From: Annulohypoxylon bovei var. microspora
Lineage: Eukaryota; Ascomycota; Sordariomycetes; Xylariales; Hypoxylaceae
Direction: 5' to 3'
DNA: 24,869 bases
NCBI GenBank assembly: GCA_022836615.1
Contig: MU405462.1
Location: 1 to 24,869 of the forward strand
Positions 11,306 through 21,872 of this stretch are shown here, piece by piece. Position 1 is the stretch's first letter; each line of letters starts with the position of its first letter. Made by a program: the position numbers and the translations under genes. The notes under the pieces were generated by a model that had not been told where the DNA came from, did not search any database, and saw nothing but the letters and a program-made list of their open reading frames with translations.

Positions 11306-11350
11306 ATTGATAAGGTAATTAATAAGAAACTGATAAGTAATTAATAAGCC
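11306..11350. repeat. Subterminal GATAAGGTAATT repeats of TIR-B, right of the gypsy insert
   Basis: This continues the array at 5569-5603: ATTGATAAGGTA, ATTAATAAGAAACTGATAAG, then TAATTAATAAG. The uninterrupted order at 24818-24869 is the same but with one 12-bp unit fewer, so it serves as an empty-site reference for the gypsy insertion. Confidence 0.8.
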
Positions 11351-11637
11351 CTTTCGAGCTTAGCTGGCACCGGCGAAACGTTTCTAATTGGTTAAATTCA
11401 TCCACGACTCTGATTGGGTGCATCCTCTTTCTAGACCCACTTTTCAATTGCCCGCGCACCCAGCAGCCTTTTAAGCCACCCTCTCAATCAGCCACCTTTC
11501 CAACCACGTGTCAAGCCACTTTTGAACCACCACCTTTCGCGCGCAGGGGCCACTTTCCCGGGGGTTGATTAATCACCCACTTTAGGAGCTTTTACTTAGC
11601 TGTATAAAAACGAACTGATCTGGGTTGAAGATCAGGT

Positions 11638-11670
11638 CTTCAAGACCACGTAAGCCTTCAAGACCACGTA
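11638..11670 (+). repeat. 15-bp direct repeat CTTCAAGACCACGTA
   Basis: Perfect copies at 11638-11652 and 11656-11670, separated by AGC. They follow a small palindrome (GAAGATCAGGTCTTC, 11627-11641) and lead directly into the telomere-like array. Confidence 0.85.
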
Positions 11671-11745
11671 GGGTTAGTGGTTAGGATTAAGGTTAGGGGT
11701 AAGGATAGGATTAAGGTTAGGGGTAAGGTTAGGATTAGGGTTAGG
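11669..11745 (+). repeat. Degenerate telomere-like array (TTAGGG variants)
   Basis: About 77 bp of units such as GGTTAGGATTAA, GGTTAGGGGTAA and GGATTAGGGTTAGG, all with the G-rich strand on plus. Perfect TTAGGG units are mixed with TTAGGGG, TTAGGA and TTAAGG. It lies inside the TIR-B element, so it is interstitial, and it is not RIP-mutated. The G runs could form a G-quadruplex. It may have been captured from a chromosome end or made by telomerase at a break. Confidence 0.8.
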
Positions 11746-11757
11746 ATCCGGGGGTTT

Positions 11758-11778
11758 GGGGGGCGGTGGGAGCCCCCC
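11758..11778. repeat. GC-only hairpin beside the telomere-like array
   Basis: GGGGGGC (11758-11764) pairs with GCCCCCC (11772-11778) around the loop GGTGGGA. It lies 12 bp after the telomere-like repeats and is the strongest short hairpin I see in the window. Confidence 0.75.
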
Positions 11779-11801
11779 ATGTGGGAATGTGTTCTTTTTG
11801 C

Positions 11802-12157
11802 CAGTAAGTCAATAAGCTGTTCAACCCGTTGTTTAATCAGTAAGTCAGTAAGTAAGTCAATAAATAAGTCAATCAATAATTCAGTCAGCTGTTCAACCAG
11901 TTGTTGAATCAACCAGCTTTTGAACCAGGGTTTCAACCAGTCAATCAATCAGTTGATCAGGTATTCAACCAGTCAACCTGTCAGTAACCCAGTCAGGTGT
12001 TTAGTCATCTAATTGACCATTTAACCAATTGACCATTTGACCAATCAATCAATTAGTCAATAAGTCAACCAGTTTTTGAACCAGCTATTCAACCAGTTTT
12101 TCAACCAGCTTTTAAACCAGCTTTTTAATCAGCTGTTGGGTCAAAAGTCAGTCAATT
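11802..12157 (+). repeat. Degenerate AGTC/AATC and CAACCAG repeat tract
   Basis: About 350 bp built from 4-bp steps (AAGTCAATAAGTCAGT and similar) mixed with longer units TTCAACCAG, TTTTGAACCAG and TTGACCATTTGACC. It is unmutated and keeps many CpA sites. The open frames crossing it are repeat translations rich in Ser, Ile, Leu and Lys and are not genes. Such low-complexity DNA makes up a large part of the TIR-B element. Confidence 0.75.
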
Positions 12158-12186
12158 AAATGAGTGGTGATGTCCTCCGGACGGAT

Positions 12187-12256
12187 TCTATCTTTTTTTC
12201 CACCCTATTGCCCCCTTTTCCCACCCCGTTTCCCACCCTTTTTTTCCCCCGTTTTT
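12187..12256 (+). other. Pyrimidine tract at the right edge of TIR-B
   Basis: Beyond the right TIR the plus strand is almost only C and T (CCCCCTTTTCCCACCCCG and similar), still unmutated. RIP-degraded DNA resumes at about 12260. It belongs to the flanking element rather than TIR-B, so the unmutated island extends past the element's end. Confidence 0.55.
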
Positions 12257-13250
12257 TTTAATTAATAACTTTTAACGAAAAATTTTTTTTAAAATCTTTT
12301 TTTTCTTTTTCCCGGTCCCCGTAATTTTAAGAAAATAAAAACGCCCCGGAGTTTATAAAGGTCGCATTTTCTTAAATATTATAAAAAACCATATTAAATA
12401 AAAAAAAAACCTTTTTTAAAAATTTTAAAAATATAAATTATAATATTAATAATTATAACGTTAATATTAACGTTAATAATAATAATTAAAATAAATAATA
12501 TAACGGTTATAATAAAAATTATAATAACCGTAATAACCGAAATAATTAATTAAATAATTATAAATTTAAATAAAATAAAAAATTAAATTTTTTATATTTT
12601 AATTATAACGAATATAATTATTTAATAAAATATTATTTTAAATTAAAAAAAATTATAATAATAATAATAATTAAATATAATTAAATATAATAAATTTAAA
12701 TAAAAATAATAATTATATATTTAAATTAATAACCGTTATTTTTAATATAAAAATAAATAATTATAAATTAATATAATTAATTTAAACTTATAAAAATGAA
12801 ATAAAAAAACGTCGTATAAAATTATTATCACGAAAAAATAATAATTATATAATGGTTTTTATAAATATAAAACTTATAAACATTTATTTAATTATTTAAA
12901 TATATTTATTAATTTTAAATAAAAAAAATGATTTATTATTTAATATTAAATTAAACGTTTATATTATAAATAATATAAATGATTTTAATTTAATAATAAT
13001 TATAAATATTAAAAAATATAATTTTAAAATAATTATTAACGGTGGAATTATTAAAGTTAATTTAATAAATAAAATTACGTTTAACTTTATTAAAAAAAAC
13101 GATTAATATATAATTATAACATTTAATTATATATTATACGTTAATATTTTCCTTATATAAATCATTTTAAAAAAATTATTTTACCGTTATAATAATAAAA
13201 TTAATAACATAATGTTTTAAAAACTTAATAATTACGTGATAATTATTTTA
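12195..13250 (+). mobile_element. Ty1/copia element 'H', first segment (RIP-degraded)
   Basis: This segment joins 19604 once the 6.35-kb element and one copy of its TTTTA target duplication are removed, and 19604 onward leads to a copia reverse transcriptase on the plus strand. By copia order this part should hold leader, gag and perhaps protease, but I cannot read a firm motif. No LTR of H is visible between the TIR-B end at 12186 and this segment, so H appears to lack its 5' LTR here. Remaining C and G are sparse. Confidence 0.55.
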
Positions 13251-13466
13251 TGTAACGGCGCTCAGCTGCCGCTACTTTTAAAGTATATTAACGAAGCGGT
13301 TAATTAATGTCCCGGTTATAAAACCAATATATAAAAACTTTTTAAAGGAAATTATTTCGTAATTTTCTTTTTCTTAACTCTTCACTTTAAATATTTTCGT
13401 TAATAAAATACATAATCTCGTCGTTATATAGGTTTTATCTTAATTAAAGACCTATTTGCCGTAATA
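13251..13466 (+). repeat. LTR of element A, left copy
   Basis: 216 bp. The outer end TGTAACGGCGCTCAGCTGCC is unmutated, whereas the right copy reads TATAATAACATTTAGTTATC in the same place. The inner end is mutated (GCCGTAATA). Most differences from the right LTR are transitions. Confidence 0.9.
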
Positions 13467-13486
13467 TAATATTTAAAGTTATTTAT
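13467..13486 (+). promoter_or_regulatory. Possible primer-binding site of element A
   Basis: TAATATTTAAAGTTATTTAT directly follows the left LTR. TAATAT is what RIP would make of TGGTAT, a common start of LTR-element primer-binding sites, and copy C has the same sequence after its LTR. It is too degraded to name the tRNA. Confidence 0.35.
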
Positions 13487-14938
13487 TCGTTTCATTTCTT
13501 TAATTTAAAGGTTTACCCTTAAAATTCCTTTTTTTCTTAAATATGTAAGCGCTTACGCATTAATTTAATTCTTTTTAAGTTATAATACATTTGAAATTTT
13601 GTTTTTAATTTACATTTAATTTTTAAAAGTTTTTATTTTTTTAAACGAAATTCCTTATATTAATAATCATAAGGTTTTACCTTTGCTTATAATAAAATAT
13701 CTTTTAATATTATTTATTCCATCATTAATTAATAATAACATTTAAACCGTTAAATAAAAGCTTTAATAAAAACATTAAACTATTTATTAATTAAGTTAAT
13801 TAATTAAAACCCACCCCCATTCCCTCAATTATATAACCTTAAGCTAATAAATCTTTATTTATAATTAAAAAAAAGTTTTTAACTTTAAAAAAAGCATTAA
13901 AACTTTTAATAATTCGAAAAACCATCCGATTAATTGCTTAATAATAAAATTAAAAGCTTATTTTTCCCTTTAAGAAAAAAAGGAAAGAAAGAGCTCCGCT
14001 TATTAATAAATTTCTTAATTAAAGTAAATATGTTTCTTAATTAAATTTATAATAAAGCTCCACCACCCCATCCTTAAGGCTTAACATAATAAAAGTAAAT
14101 CCATTTTAAGTTATATTATTAATTATTTTAAACAAATTAATAACGTTAAAAGATTAATCGTAAATTGTTTTTTTTCCTTTTACTCCTTTTATTCCTTCCT
14201 TTCCCCTTGCTCTTTTTATTCCCTTCATTTTTTTTTACGTCCTTTATTTTTTCATTTTAATTCATGCGTTATAAAACTTAATCGTTTTTTTAATAAAATA
14301 AGATAATAAACTTAAAAAATTAAATAACCCTTAATATATCCTTAAAATATAATCGATAATTTTATTTTTATTTTTATTAAAAATTTACATTAAAGACCCA
14401 TATCTTTTATTAAATAATTTAGATTTTACGTTTAAAAAATAAAAGGTAAATATAAGGAATAAGCTTTAAATTAATTAATGGGAATTTTTTAAGGAATATA
14501 TTTAATTTATGTGGCTTTATTTACTTATTAAAAATAAAACCAAATTAATTTTCTGGCCTTTTTTTATTAAAAATAATATTAATTAATATATTAAAATTAA
14601 ATAAATATATAATTTATTAAGATTATTATATAATAACCTTGATATTAAGGTTTAAATTAAAAATAACTTCTATAAGTTTAATATGCAACTAAACGAGTAA
14701 TTCTTTAAATTTTACACATTTTTTATATTATTAATAAATAAAAGGGGAATTTTAATATTTAAATGGAAAAAAAAATTAAACCGTTAATTAACCGCCAATC
14801 TTTATACTTAAGCATTTTATTATTATTTAAATAAAAAAATAAAATTTATTAAGTTTAAAGACCTTTATTTAATATTAATTTAATAACACATTAAAGTTAC
14901 CCGAAAAAAAATTAATCTAATAATTTCTTAACCTTAAC

Positions 14939-14952
14939 TTAGGGTTAGGGTT
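14939..14952 (+). repeat. Two-unit TTAGGG telomere motif inside element A
   Basis: TTAGGGTTAGGGTT stands alone in RIP-mutated DNA. Its G runs are preserved on a strand that has otherwise lost most G. It may be chance or a small telomeric insertion. Confidence 0.6.
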
Positions 14953-17900
14953 ACCTTTAGCATTATAAGAATAACTCCCATTAATTTTAATATTCTTCGT
15001 TTAATTACAAAGATTATAACTTAAACACGTACAAAGGAACCTTTTTAAACTCCTTTAATTCCCCATTAACGTAACGTTTTTACAACGTTTAATATAAACT
15101 TAATTTATTATTTTTATAAGTAAAAGGATTATTTTTTTAATAATTACCCGACGCGTAATGCGAAAGTTAAAACAATGGCCACCATCTTAAAAAAGAAAGT
15201 AACGGAATATAATAAAGATAATGTTAATTTAAAGTTAAAAGAAAATAACATTTAAATAAAACCTTTAACTTAAACTTTCCTTTATATATTTATTCATTAA
15301 CATTTACTTTTATTAATTTTAATTCTTTTAACCCCATAATAAAAAAATTATAATTTATGATTAATATATCGATTCGTTTATAAGGTATAAGCATGGTAAT
15401 GACGATATAAACGTTAATAAATATCGGAATATAAACGTATATAATTATTAATTAATAAAACACGCGTTTAATAATAAATACATAGGATTTCCTTACCATT
15501 TAATTTAATTAATTTATTATAATAAAAAGCTTTAACAAATAAACCATTAATTAAATTAATAAAATAATTTATATTAATATTCAAATATAAAGTAAGAATT
15601 TTTATAATATATTTATCTTTTTAATAAATTTAGGAAATCGCTTTTAATTCCAAATAATATTAAGGCTTAAATTCTTAATAAAATATAACATTATGTTAAA
15701 TAATTAACGTTAATAATTAATTTTCTTTAAGTTATTATTTCTTTACCATCGTTATACCCTTAATATTATATTAAAACTTTCCACTTTTTAAAGAAACGTA
15801 AATAAAATTATATAAAAAAATATGAAACGCCGTAATCGTTTTTAATTTCGTACCTTGAAAAAGAGGTAAACCATTATAACGTTTATATATTCCATGATAA
15901 ACTTTATGACCAAAATAAATTAATAACTTTCCATTACCATCCCGCCTTTTCTTTCTTAACTTCTTGTTAAGCCTCTAATATATCCCACACCACCACCCAT
16001 TATAAACATTTATTTAATTTCAGGTTTAACGTTTACTAAAAAAATATCACATTTTTAACAAAGCTTTAACGCAATTTATAAGCTATTAAACGCTTTTATT
16101 TTATCATGTTAAAAACTCGATTTAACTTTTAAGGAAAAGTTATAATAAAAAAACAATCTTACCCGGGAGCAAATTATAAAAAGGCTCCCCCCTTATTTAC
16201 ATAACTTAACCGAAATATTTTTAAAAAAAAATAGTAATTTATTACCGCTTTATCAGCTTTTTAATTATAAGATAAATTTAAAAAAAAATATTAACCCCAT
16301 CAAATTACACCTTTTTTATAATATAAATATAAAACATTTATAAACTTTGAAAAAATACTTATTAAACCATTTATATAAAAAGTAAATCGTATTTAATATA
16401 ATTGAATATAGATTTTCCATTTTCTTTGCGAAAAAACTAAGAAATAGCTTAAGATTTTATATCAATTATTAAGAATTAAATATTTATATTAAAAAGGATC
16501 ATTACCTTTTTCTTTTAATTAACGAAATGTTAAAAAAGATCTTTAAGGTTAAAATCTTTATAAAGTTCAATATTTGTTAAGCTTTCCATTGTATTAAAAT
16601 AGATTTTACCTTAGAAGATTTTATTATTTTTTGGATTTATTTCGAATTATATAAGTATTATATGTTTTTTTTTAAGTTAAATAATAAGCTTAATACGTTT
16701 TAAAGGTATATTAACCAAGCCTTTTTTTCGTTTTTTAACGATTTTTATATAACGTATATAAATAATATCCTAATCTACTTAAAAGATCTACTCTTCCACG
16801 AATATTACGTGTAATAAGTATTAAAACGCTTACATTTCGTTGATTTATAAGTCAATATCCAAAAAAATAAATTTTCGGTTACGAAGATTAAGTTTTTAAG
16901 GTTTATTATTTTTACTTTTAATATAGTTGTTAATTAAAGTAAAATTAAAACAATTTAAGATTAAGAAATACCTTCTTAGGTTTAAGAATTTTAATCGTTT
17001 TTAAACTTTTATAATTTTTATTAATAATTTATATTAAAATATAATTAAATTATAAAGCTTTTATATCTTTTTATTATTACTTTGCATTGGATTTGGATTA
17101 GCAAGTATATTAAGGTATTCGAAACGTTGAAAATAACCTTGATTATTTCTTTAATTTTAAAATATTTTTATAAGAATTAAAAAGTTAAGTTAAAAATTAA
17201 TACCTTTAACGGGGTAATTTTTAAAGTTCTTTTATAATTGAATGAGTTAAGGGATTAATATCCAATGGTTTTTTTTTTTAAGATAATAATCTTTTTAAAG
17301 TGTAATTATTTTATTTATAATAAAAAACTCTTCATTATTATAGTAATAATAAAACTTTAAGAATATATGTTCGTTTTATTAAATAATAAATTCGATATAT
17401 TTATAAATTATTAAATGTTATAATACTTCACCATTAAAAGAATGTTAAACTCTTGCCAAACCGGTTGGAATAAACATTTATCTCGATTTAATTACAAATT
17501 ATATTATCGTTCGGGAAAAGAAAATATAATAATTAACACTTTATTTTAAAAAACAACTAACTTAATTATTTAAAAAACGATTAAAAAATATAATCGGTTC
17601 GTCATTTTATTATTTCTTTTAATATTTTACAATGGAATAAATCCCTTATAACCTCCGGCCGATGAGCCTTTAACGAATTTATTATTTTTCAACTTTTAAT
17701 GTATCTTAATTATAATAAAGGTTTTTAAAGAAAAACTATTTTAAGGTATTAGGTTAATTAATACTATTTTAACAACTAATTAAAACGTTATTAAGTTGGA
17801 AGCGTAATATAAATAAGTTAAGAAAAAAGAAAATAAATACACTTTGTAAAATAAATTATTACTTTTAAAAAAGAAGTTAATAATCCCGGATAACGGGGAG

Positions 17901-19368
17901 TTTCACACCAAATTATACGATGAGTTTTATTATCTTTTAAGTCAAATGTACTTAAATTAAAATAAAATGCGTGCAATAATATTAAAAAAATATTTGTAAC
18001 TTAATATAAAAGCGTTTATAAACCATTATTACGTTTATTATAAATAATATTAAAAAAATTAAAACCTTAAGGTTAAATTAATAAGCTTATTTTAATCATT
18101 CCTTGTTAATAAATAAATATAATAATATATTTCAATAAATTTTAAATTTATACCTTTTAATTACGAAGGATTTAATTCGATCTTGGTGATTATTAATTAG
18201 TTAAGTAAAAGACCTTTTTTATTGCTCACGCATAAAACCTATATTACCGTGTAATTTGCAAATTTGTATTATAAGTACGTTTAACGTATTTATAGAACCT
18301 TTGAAACGATTACATTTAATAAAAATCTTTAATTCATAGCCGCCTTTTTAAATGAATTAATTAAATTCATTAAAATAAATCTTTATAAATCGATAATAAA
18401 ACACCCGCAATCTAACGACTAAACGAAAATTCTTAACCAATTCATTTAAATAAAATTATAATCTTTTATGGATTATTTTTAAAATAATTGGTTAAAGATA
18501 TTACTTTACTTAGATTTTGCGTACGTTACTTAACTACATTTAAGCATAAAGCTTTCCCTTATAAAAATAAAAATAAAATTCGTCTTAAAGATAATTTTTA
18601 ATTAATAAACCCGCATTTACAAGTTTAAAACCCCTTAAAAAAAGTTTAACCGTACCATTACTTAATCGTTAATAAAACGCCAAGCTTTCATTATATAATA
18701 AGCCCGCGAGAATTTTTTATTAGCATAAAATTATTAAAGCGAATAAATTAATAAAAAAAAACAACCGATAAATTAAATAATAAATAATTAAATATATATT
18801 TATAAGGGTAATTAATAAATAAATCACCTTTATAATGGCTTGGATTACCCGATAATAAATTTTTTTAAAATATTAGTAAAATTTTATTATAACGTTTTCG
18901 AGATTAACCTACCCCCGAATATAAAAATCCACTAAATTTTAAACACAAATCAATTAATTAAAATCTTAAATAACTTAATCCTAAGATAAGTAATAAATCC
19001 CTTGCTTTTAATAAAAATTAATAAGGAATAAAAATATAAAATATTTAAGATATTAAATTTTAAATTCTTTAAGAAAAAGCTTTAATATAAAATGAACTAA
19101 ATAAATTATAACCTTAACCTAACATAATACTTTTTTAAGGATTTTTTTAACGCGTTAATCAAAATAAAAAACTTCCATAATTTATATCCTAAAGCCGTCA
19201 GTCCTTTAATCAAATTCTAGTAATAAATTAAGGCCACCACGAAAAATAAAATATTAAAGATAATAAATAAAAACAATTTGTTTATTATAAGAAAAAAAAA
19301 AATTAAAGGAATAAGTTATAAGCATATTAATAAATAACTTATTCCTTTTATAAACCAAATCTTTTTTT

Positions 19369-19382
19369 AAAAAAAGAAATTA
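19369..19382 (+). promoter_or_regulatory. Possible polypurine tract of element A
   Basis: AAAAAAAGAAATTA lies directly before the right LTR, the expected place for a plus-strand primer if the element is plus-oriented. G-to-A mutation may have simplified it. It is weak evidence for orientation in such AT-rich DNA. Confidence 0.35.
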
Positions 19383-19598
19383 TATAATAACATTTAGTTA
19401 TCGTTACTCCTAAAATATATTAACAAAACGATTAATTAATATCTTAATTACAAAACTAATATATAAAAACCTTTTAAAGGAAATTATTTCGTGGCTTCTT
19501 TTCTTTTAACTTTTTACTTTAAATATTCTCGTTAATAAAATACATAATCCCGCCATTACATAAGCTTTATCCCAATCAAAAACCTGCTCGCCGTGACA
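19383..19598 (+). repeat. LTR of element A, right copy
   Basis: 216 bp. The outer end is unmutated (CCTGCTCGCCGTGACA, where the left copy has CCTATTTGCCGTAATA) and the inner end is strongly mutated. As in the gypsy element, each LTR is best preserved at the outside of the element. Confidence 0.9.
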
Positions 19599-19603
19599 TT
19601 TTA

Positions 19604-21872
19604 AATATTTAAAAAAAAGGTTTTTTATTATAAATATATAATAAAATTAAATTAAACATATAAAAGCCTTAAATTTTAAAAAATTAATAAAATAACGTGT
19701 TAAAAATAATTTTAAATAAAATATAAAATGTAAAAATAATATTTTAATTAAAAGTTAAAAGTAATAATTTTAAGTTTAAAAAAAAAATAATAAAAAAATT
19801 TATTTTATAATATTAATGTTTTTATTATTTTAATATAAAATAATTAATATAAACGATTTAATAAACGATTAAAATTAATTTAAAGCTTTTTAAAATAAAA
19901 GCTTTATTTTATTTTATATATAATTAAATAAAAATATAAAAAATTAAATTATATAATGTTTAAAAGTGAAATAAATACCTTGGAAATATAATATAATATA
20001 ACCTTAAATCGTTATAATTAATTTTAATAAAAAGGCATAAGTATTTTTTTTTTTATTAAAAATGTAAATTAATATTAATGTTTTAAAATATATAAAAATA
20101 AAAAATATATATAAATAATTTTAAAAATTTATATCGAAAAAATTTAATAAACTTTTATTATTTTTTTATGTAATAAAAACGGTTAATTAAAAAAGATTAT
20201 AATAATAAAATTTAATAATAAATTAAAATTTAAAGTAAATAAAATTAAAAACGTTTATAAAAATAATAAAATTAAAATAATTTTTTTCACATTAAAAAAT
20301 TAATATTAAAATAATATTTTTAAACGATATATTTAAATTATGTAAAATATAATATAAGTTATTATTATTTAAATGAAAATACCTTTTTACTTTTAATTAT
20401 AAATTATATAAAAAATAATTTATATATTTAATTAAATAAATATATTAATTAATAATTAAATAATAATATTAAAACGTTATTAAAAAAGTTTTTAATTTAA
20501 AAGAAAATATAAATTTAATAATAATAATTTAAAATTATTAAAAACGTATTATATGGTTTTTATTAACGAAAATTAACGAATTCGTGCGGAAAAATTTAAG
20601 GTTTAAAAAATTAAAATAATATTTATAAATTTTAAAAGTTAATATAATTATTTTATATAATTTATTAAAAACGGACGGTTTTTAAAAATATTTTACGTTA
20701 TATTTCATAAAAATATTAATAATTAAAAAAATACATTAAATTTATAAAATATTATTAAGTTTTTTTTTATATATAAAAACGATTACATTATTAAACCGTT
20801 TTAAAAAATTATATTTATAATAAAAATTATAACGTTATTAATGAAAATAATATAAATTAAAAAATAAATTAAATTAAAAAAAACGGGGTAAATTATGTAA
20901 AATTTAATTTGGAATTTAAATTAACGAAATATTTTTAAATTATAATAAAATTATAATTATAATTAATTAAAAAAAATATATAATTAAATAAATGAAAAAT
21001 TCGAAATTATTAATCGGATTAATTATAATAATAAATTTATTAATTATTTTATATAATGGGAATTATTCGTAAAACGAATAATTCATTTTATAAAAAAAAA
21101 TTTAATTAATAATTAATATTAAAAATAAATTATAATATTATTAAAAAAATTCAATATATTTAATATAAGAATTAATAATAACTTTTTATTTTATAAAATA
21201 ATAAATAATAAAAATTATAAAAATTAAACGAAAATAATTATAAAAAAAATTAAAAAAAACTTTAAATATAAAACGTTTAAATTTATATAATAAAAAAATA
21301 TCCATAATAACCTTATTAATATTAAATAAATATTAAAAAAAAATTTTTTTCGAATAATATATTTAATAAATTTAAAGCTTATATTTATATAAAAAGATTT
21401 ATATAAAAATATATAATCGATTATAACGAAACGAAAGCCACGATTATAAAATTTATTTTATAATAAATTTTAATAACTTTAATAATTATTAAAAAATAAT
21501 ATATAATTTAAATAAATTTTATTATCGTATATTTAAATAATATATTAAATAAAAATTTATTTATAAAATAATTTTTATTATTTATAAAATATTTTAAATT
21601 ATATATTAATGAAATAAATAAATATAATTATTATAAAAATAAAATTATTTAATTAATTAATTTATTATATAAATTTAAATAAATTAAAATAATTTAATAA
21701 TAAAAAGTTAAAATATTATTAAAAAGTTATAAATATATATTATTAATGTTTAATAATGCGATATATATTAATAAAAAATTAAAAATCATTATAATTTTAT
21801 ATGTAAATGATTTTATTTTATTCGGAATAAATAAAAAATAATTTACGAAGGTTATTATAAGCTTAAAAAAAA
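19604..21872 (+). mobile_element. Ty1/copia element 'H', second segment (RIP-degraded)
   Basis: This continues 12195-13250 after the insertion of element A. By copia order it should hold protease, integrase and the start of reverse transcriptase. Around 19964-19987 a frame reads K-stop-N-K-Y-L-G-N, faintly like the WHxRLGH start of the copia integrase zinc finger, but I do not rely on it. The reverse transcriptase becomes legible from 21665. The sequence is heavily mutated on both strands, and the segment ends at the second MITE. Confidence 0.6.

Larger units (their letters stand above)
5519..12186. mobile_element. DNA element 'TIR-B', copy 1, split by a gypsy insertion
   Basis: The right end, read in reverse from 12186, is ATCCGTCCGGA followed by about 14 further bases matching the left end of a second copy at 24762 except for transitions. 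The left end here (5519-5533) is the same sequence after C-to-T and G-to-A change. Flanks are TTTATTTT (5511-5518) and TCTATCTT (12187-12194), an 8-bp duplication if the left one is RIP-mutated; the related element at about 16268 reads AAGATAAA on the other strand, which fits. Without the gypsy insert the element is about 0.96 kb, with no transposase frame. It contains 12-bp subterminal repeats, a telomere-like array and a degenerate 4-bp-step repeat. It is probably a non-autonomous hAT-like element; a Mutator-like origin is not excluded. The flanking elements differ on the two sides. Confidence 0.65.
13251..19598 (+). mobile_element. Complete LTR retroelement 'A', moderately RIP-mutated
   Basis: Two 216-bp LTRs (13251-13466 and 19383-19598) start TGTAACGG and end GTGACA (mutated to GTAATA in the left copy). 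The 5-bp target duplication TTTTA lies at 13246-13250 and 19599-19603. Total length is 6,348 bp. A primer-binding-like TAATATTTAAAGTT follows the left LTR (mutated TGGTAT-type start) and a purine tract precedes the right LTR. Both suggest plus-strand orientation, so the strand given is tentative. I found no clear reverse transcriptase or integrase motif on either strand; several low-stop frames on the minus strand (about 15780-17100) match nothing I know. The superfamily is therefore open. The plus strand keeps many C but few G. Copies E (719-5518) and C (from 22762) belong to the same family. Confidence 0.9.

Noticed and set aside
11669..11745. A true chromosome end
   Set aside because: The units are degenerate, only about 77 bp, and lie within the inverted ends of a transposon with long DNA on both sides.
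11658..11948. Overlapping frames of 96 and 76 codons on opposite strands
   Set aside because: They translate the telomere-like and AGTC repeat tracts and consist of low-complexity peptide repeats.
11802..12157. CRISPR-like array
   Set aside because: Units are short, irregular and lack distinct spacers, and the context is fungal transposons.
16163..16188. GGGAGC...GCTCCC hairpin as a terminator or tRNA-like element
   Set aside because: Only a 6-bp stem with an AT-rich loop inside a mutated retroelement, with no gene upstream and no tRNA features.
15780..17100. Low-stop minus-strand frames in element A as a captured host gene
   Set aside because: In such AT-rich, G-depleted DNA several frames look open by chance, more than one competes at the same place, and none matched a family I recognise.
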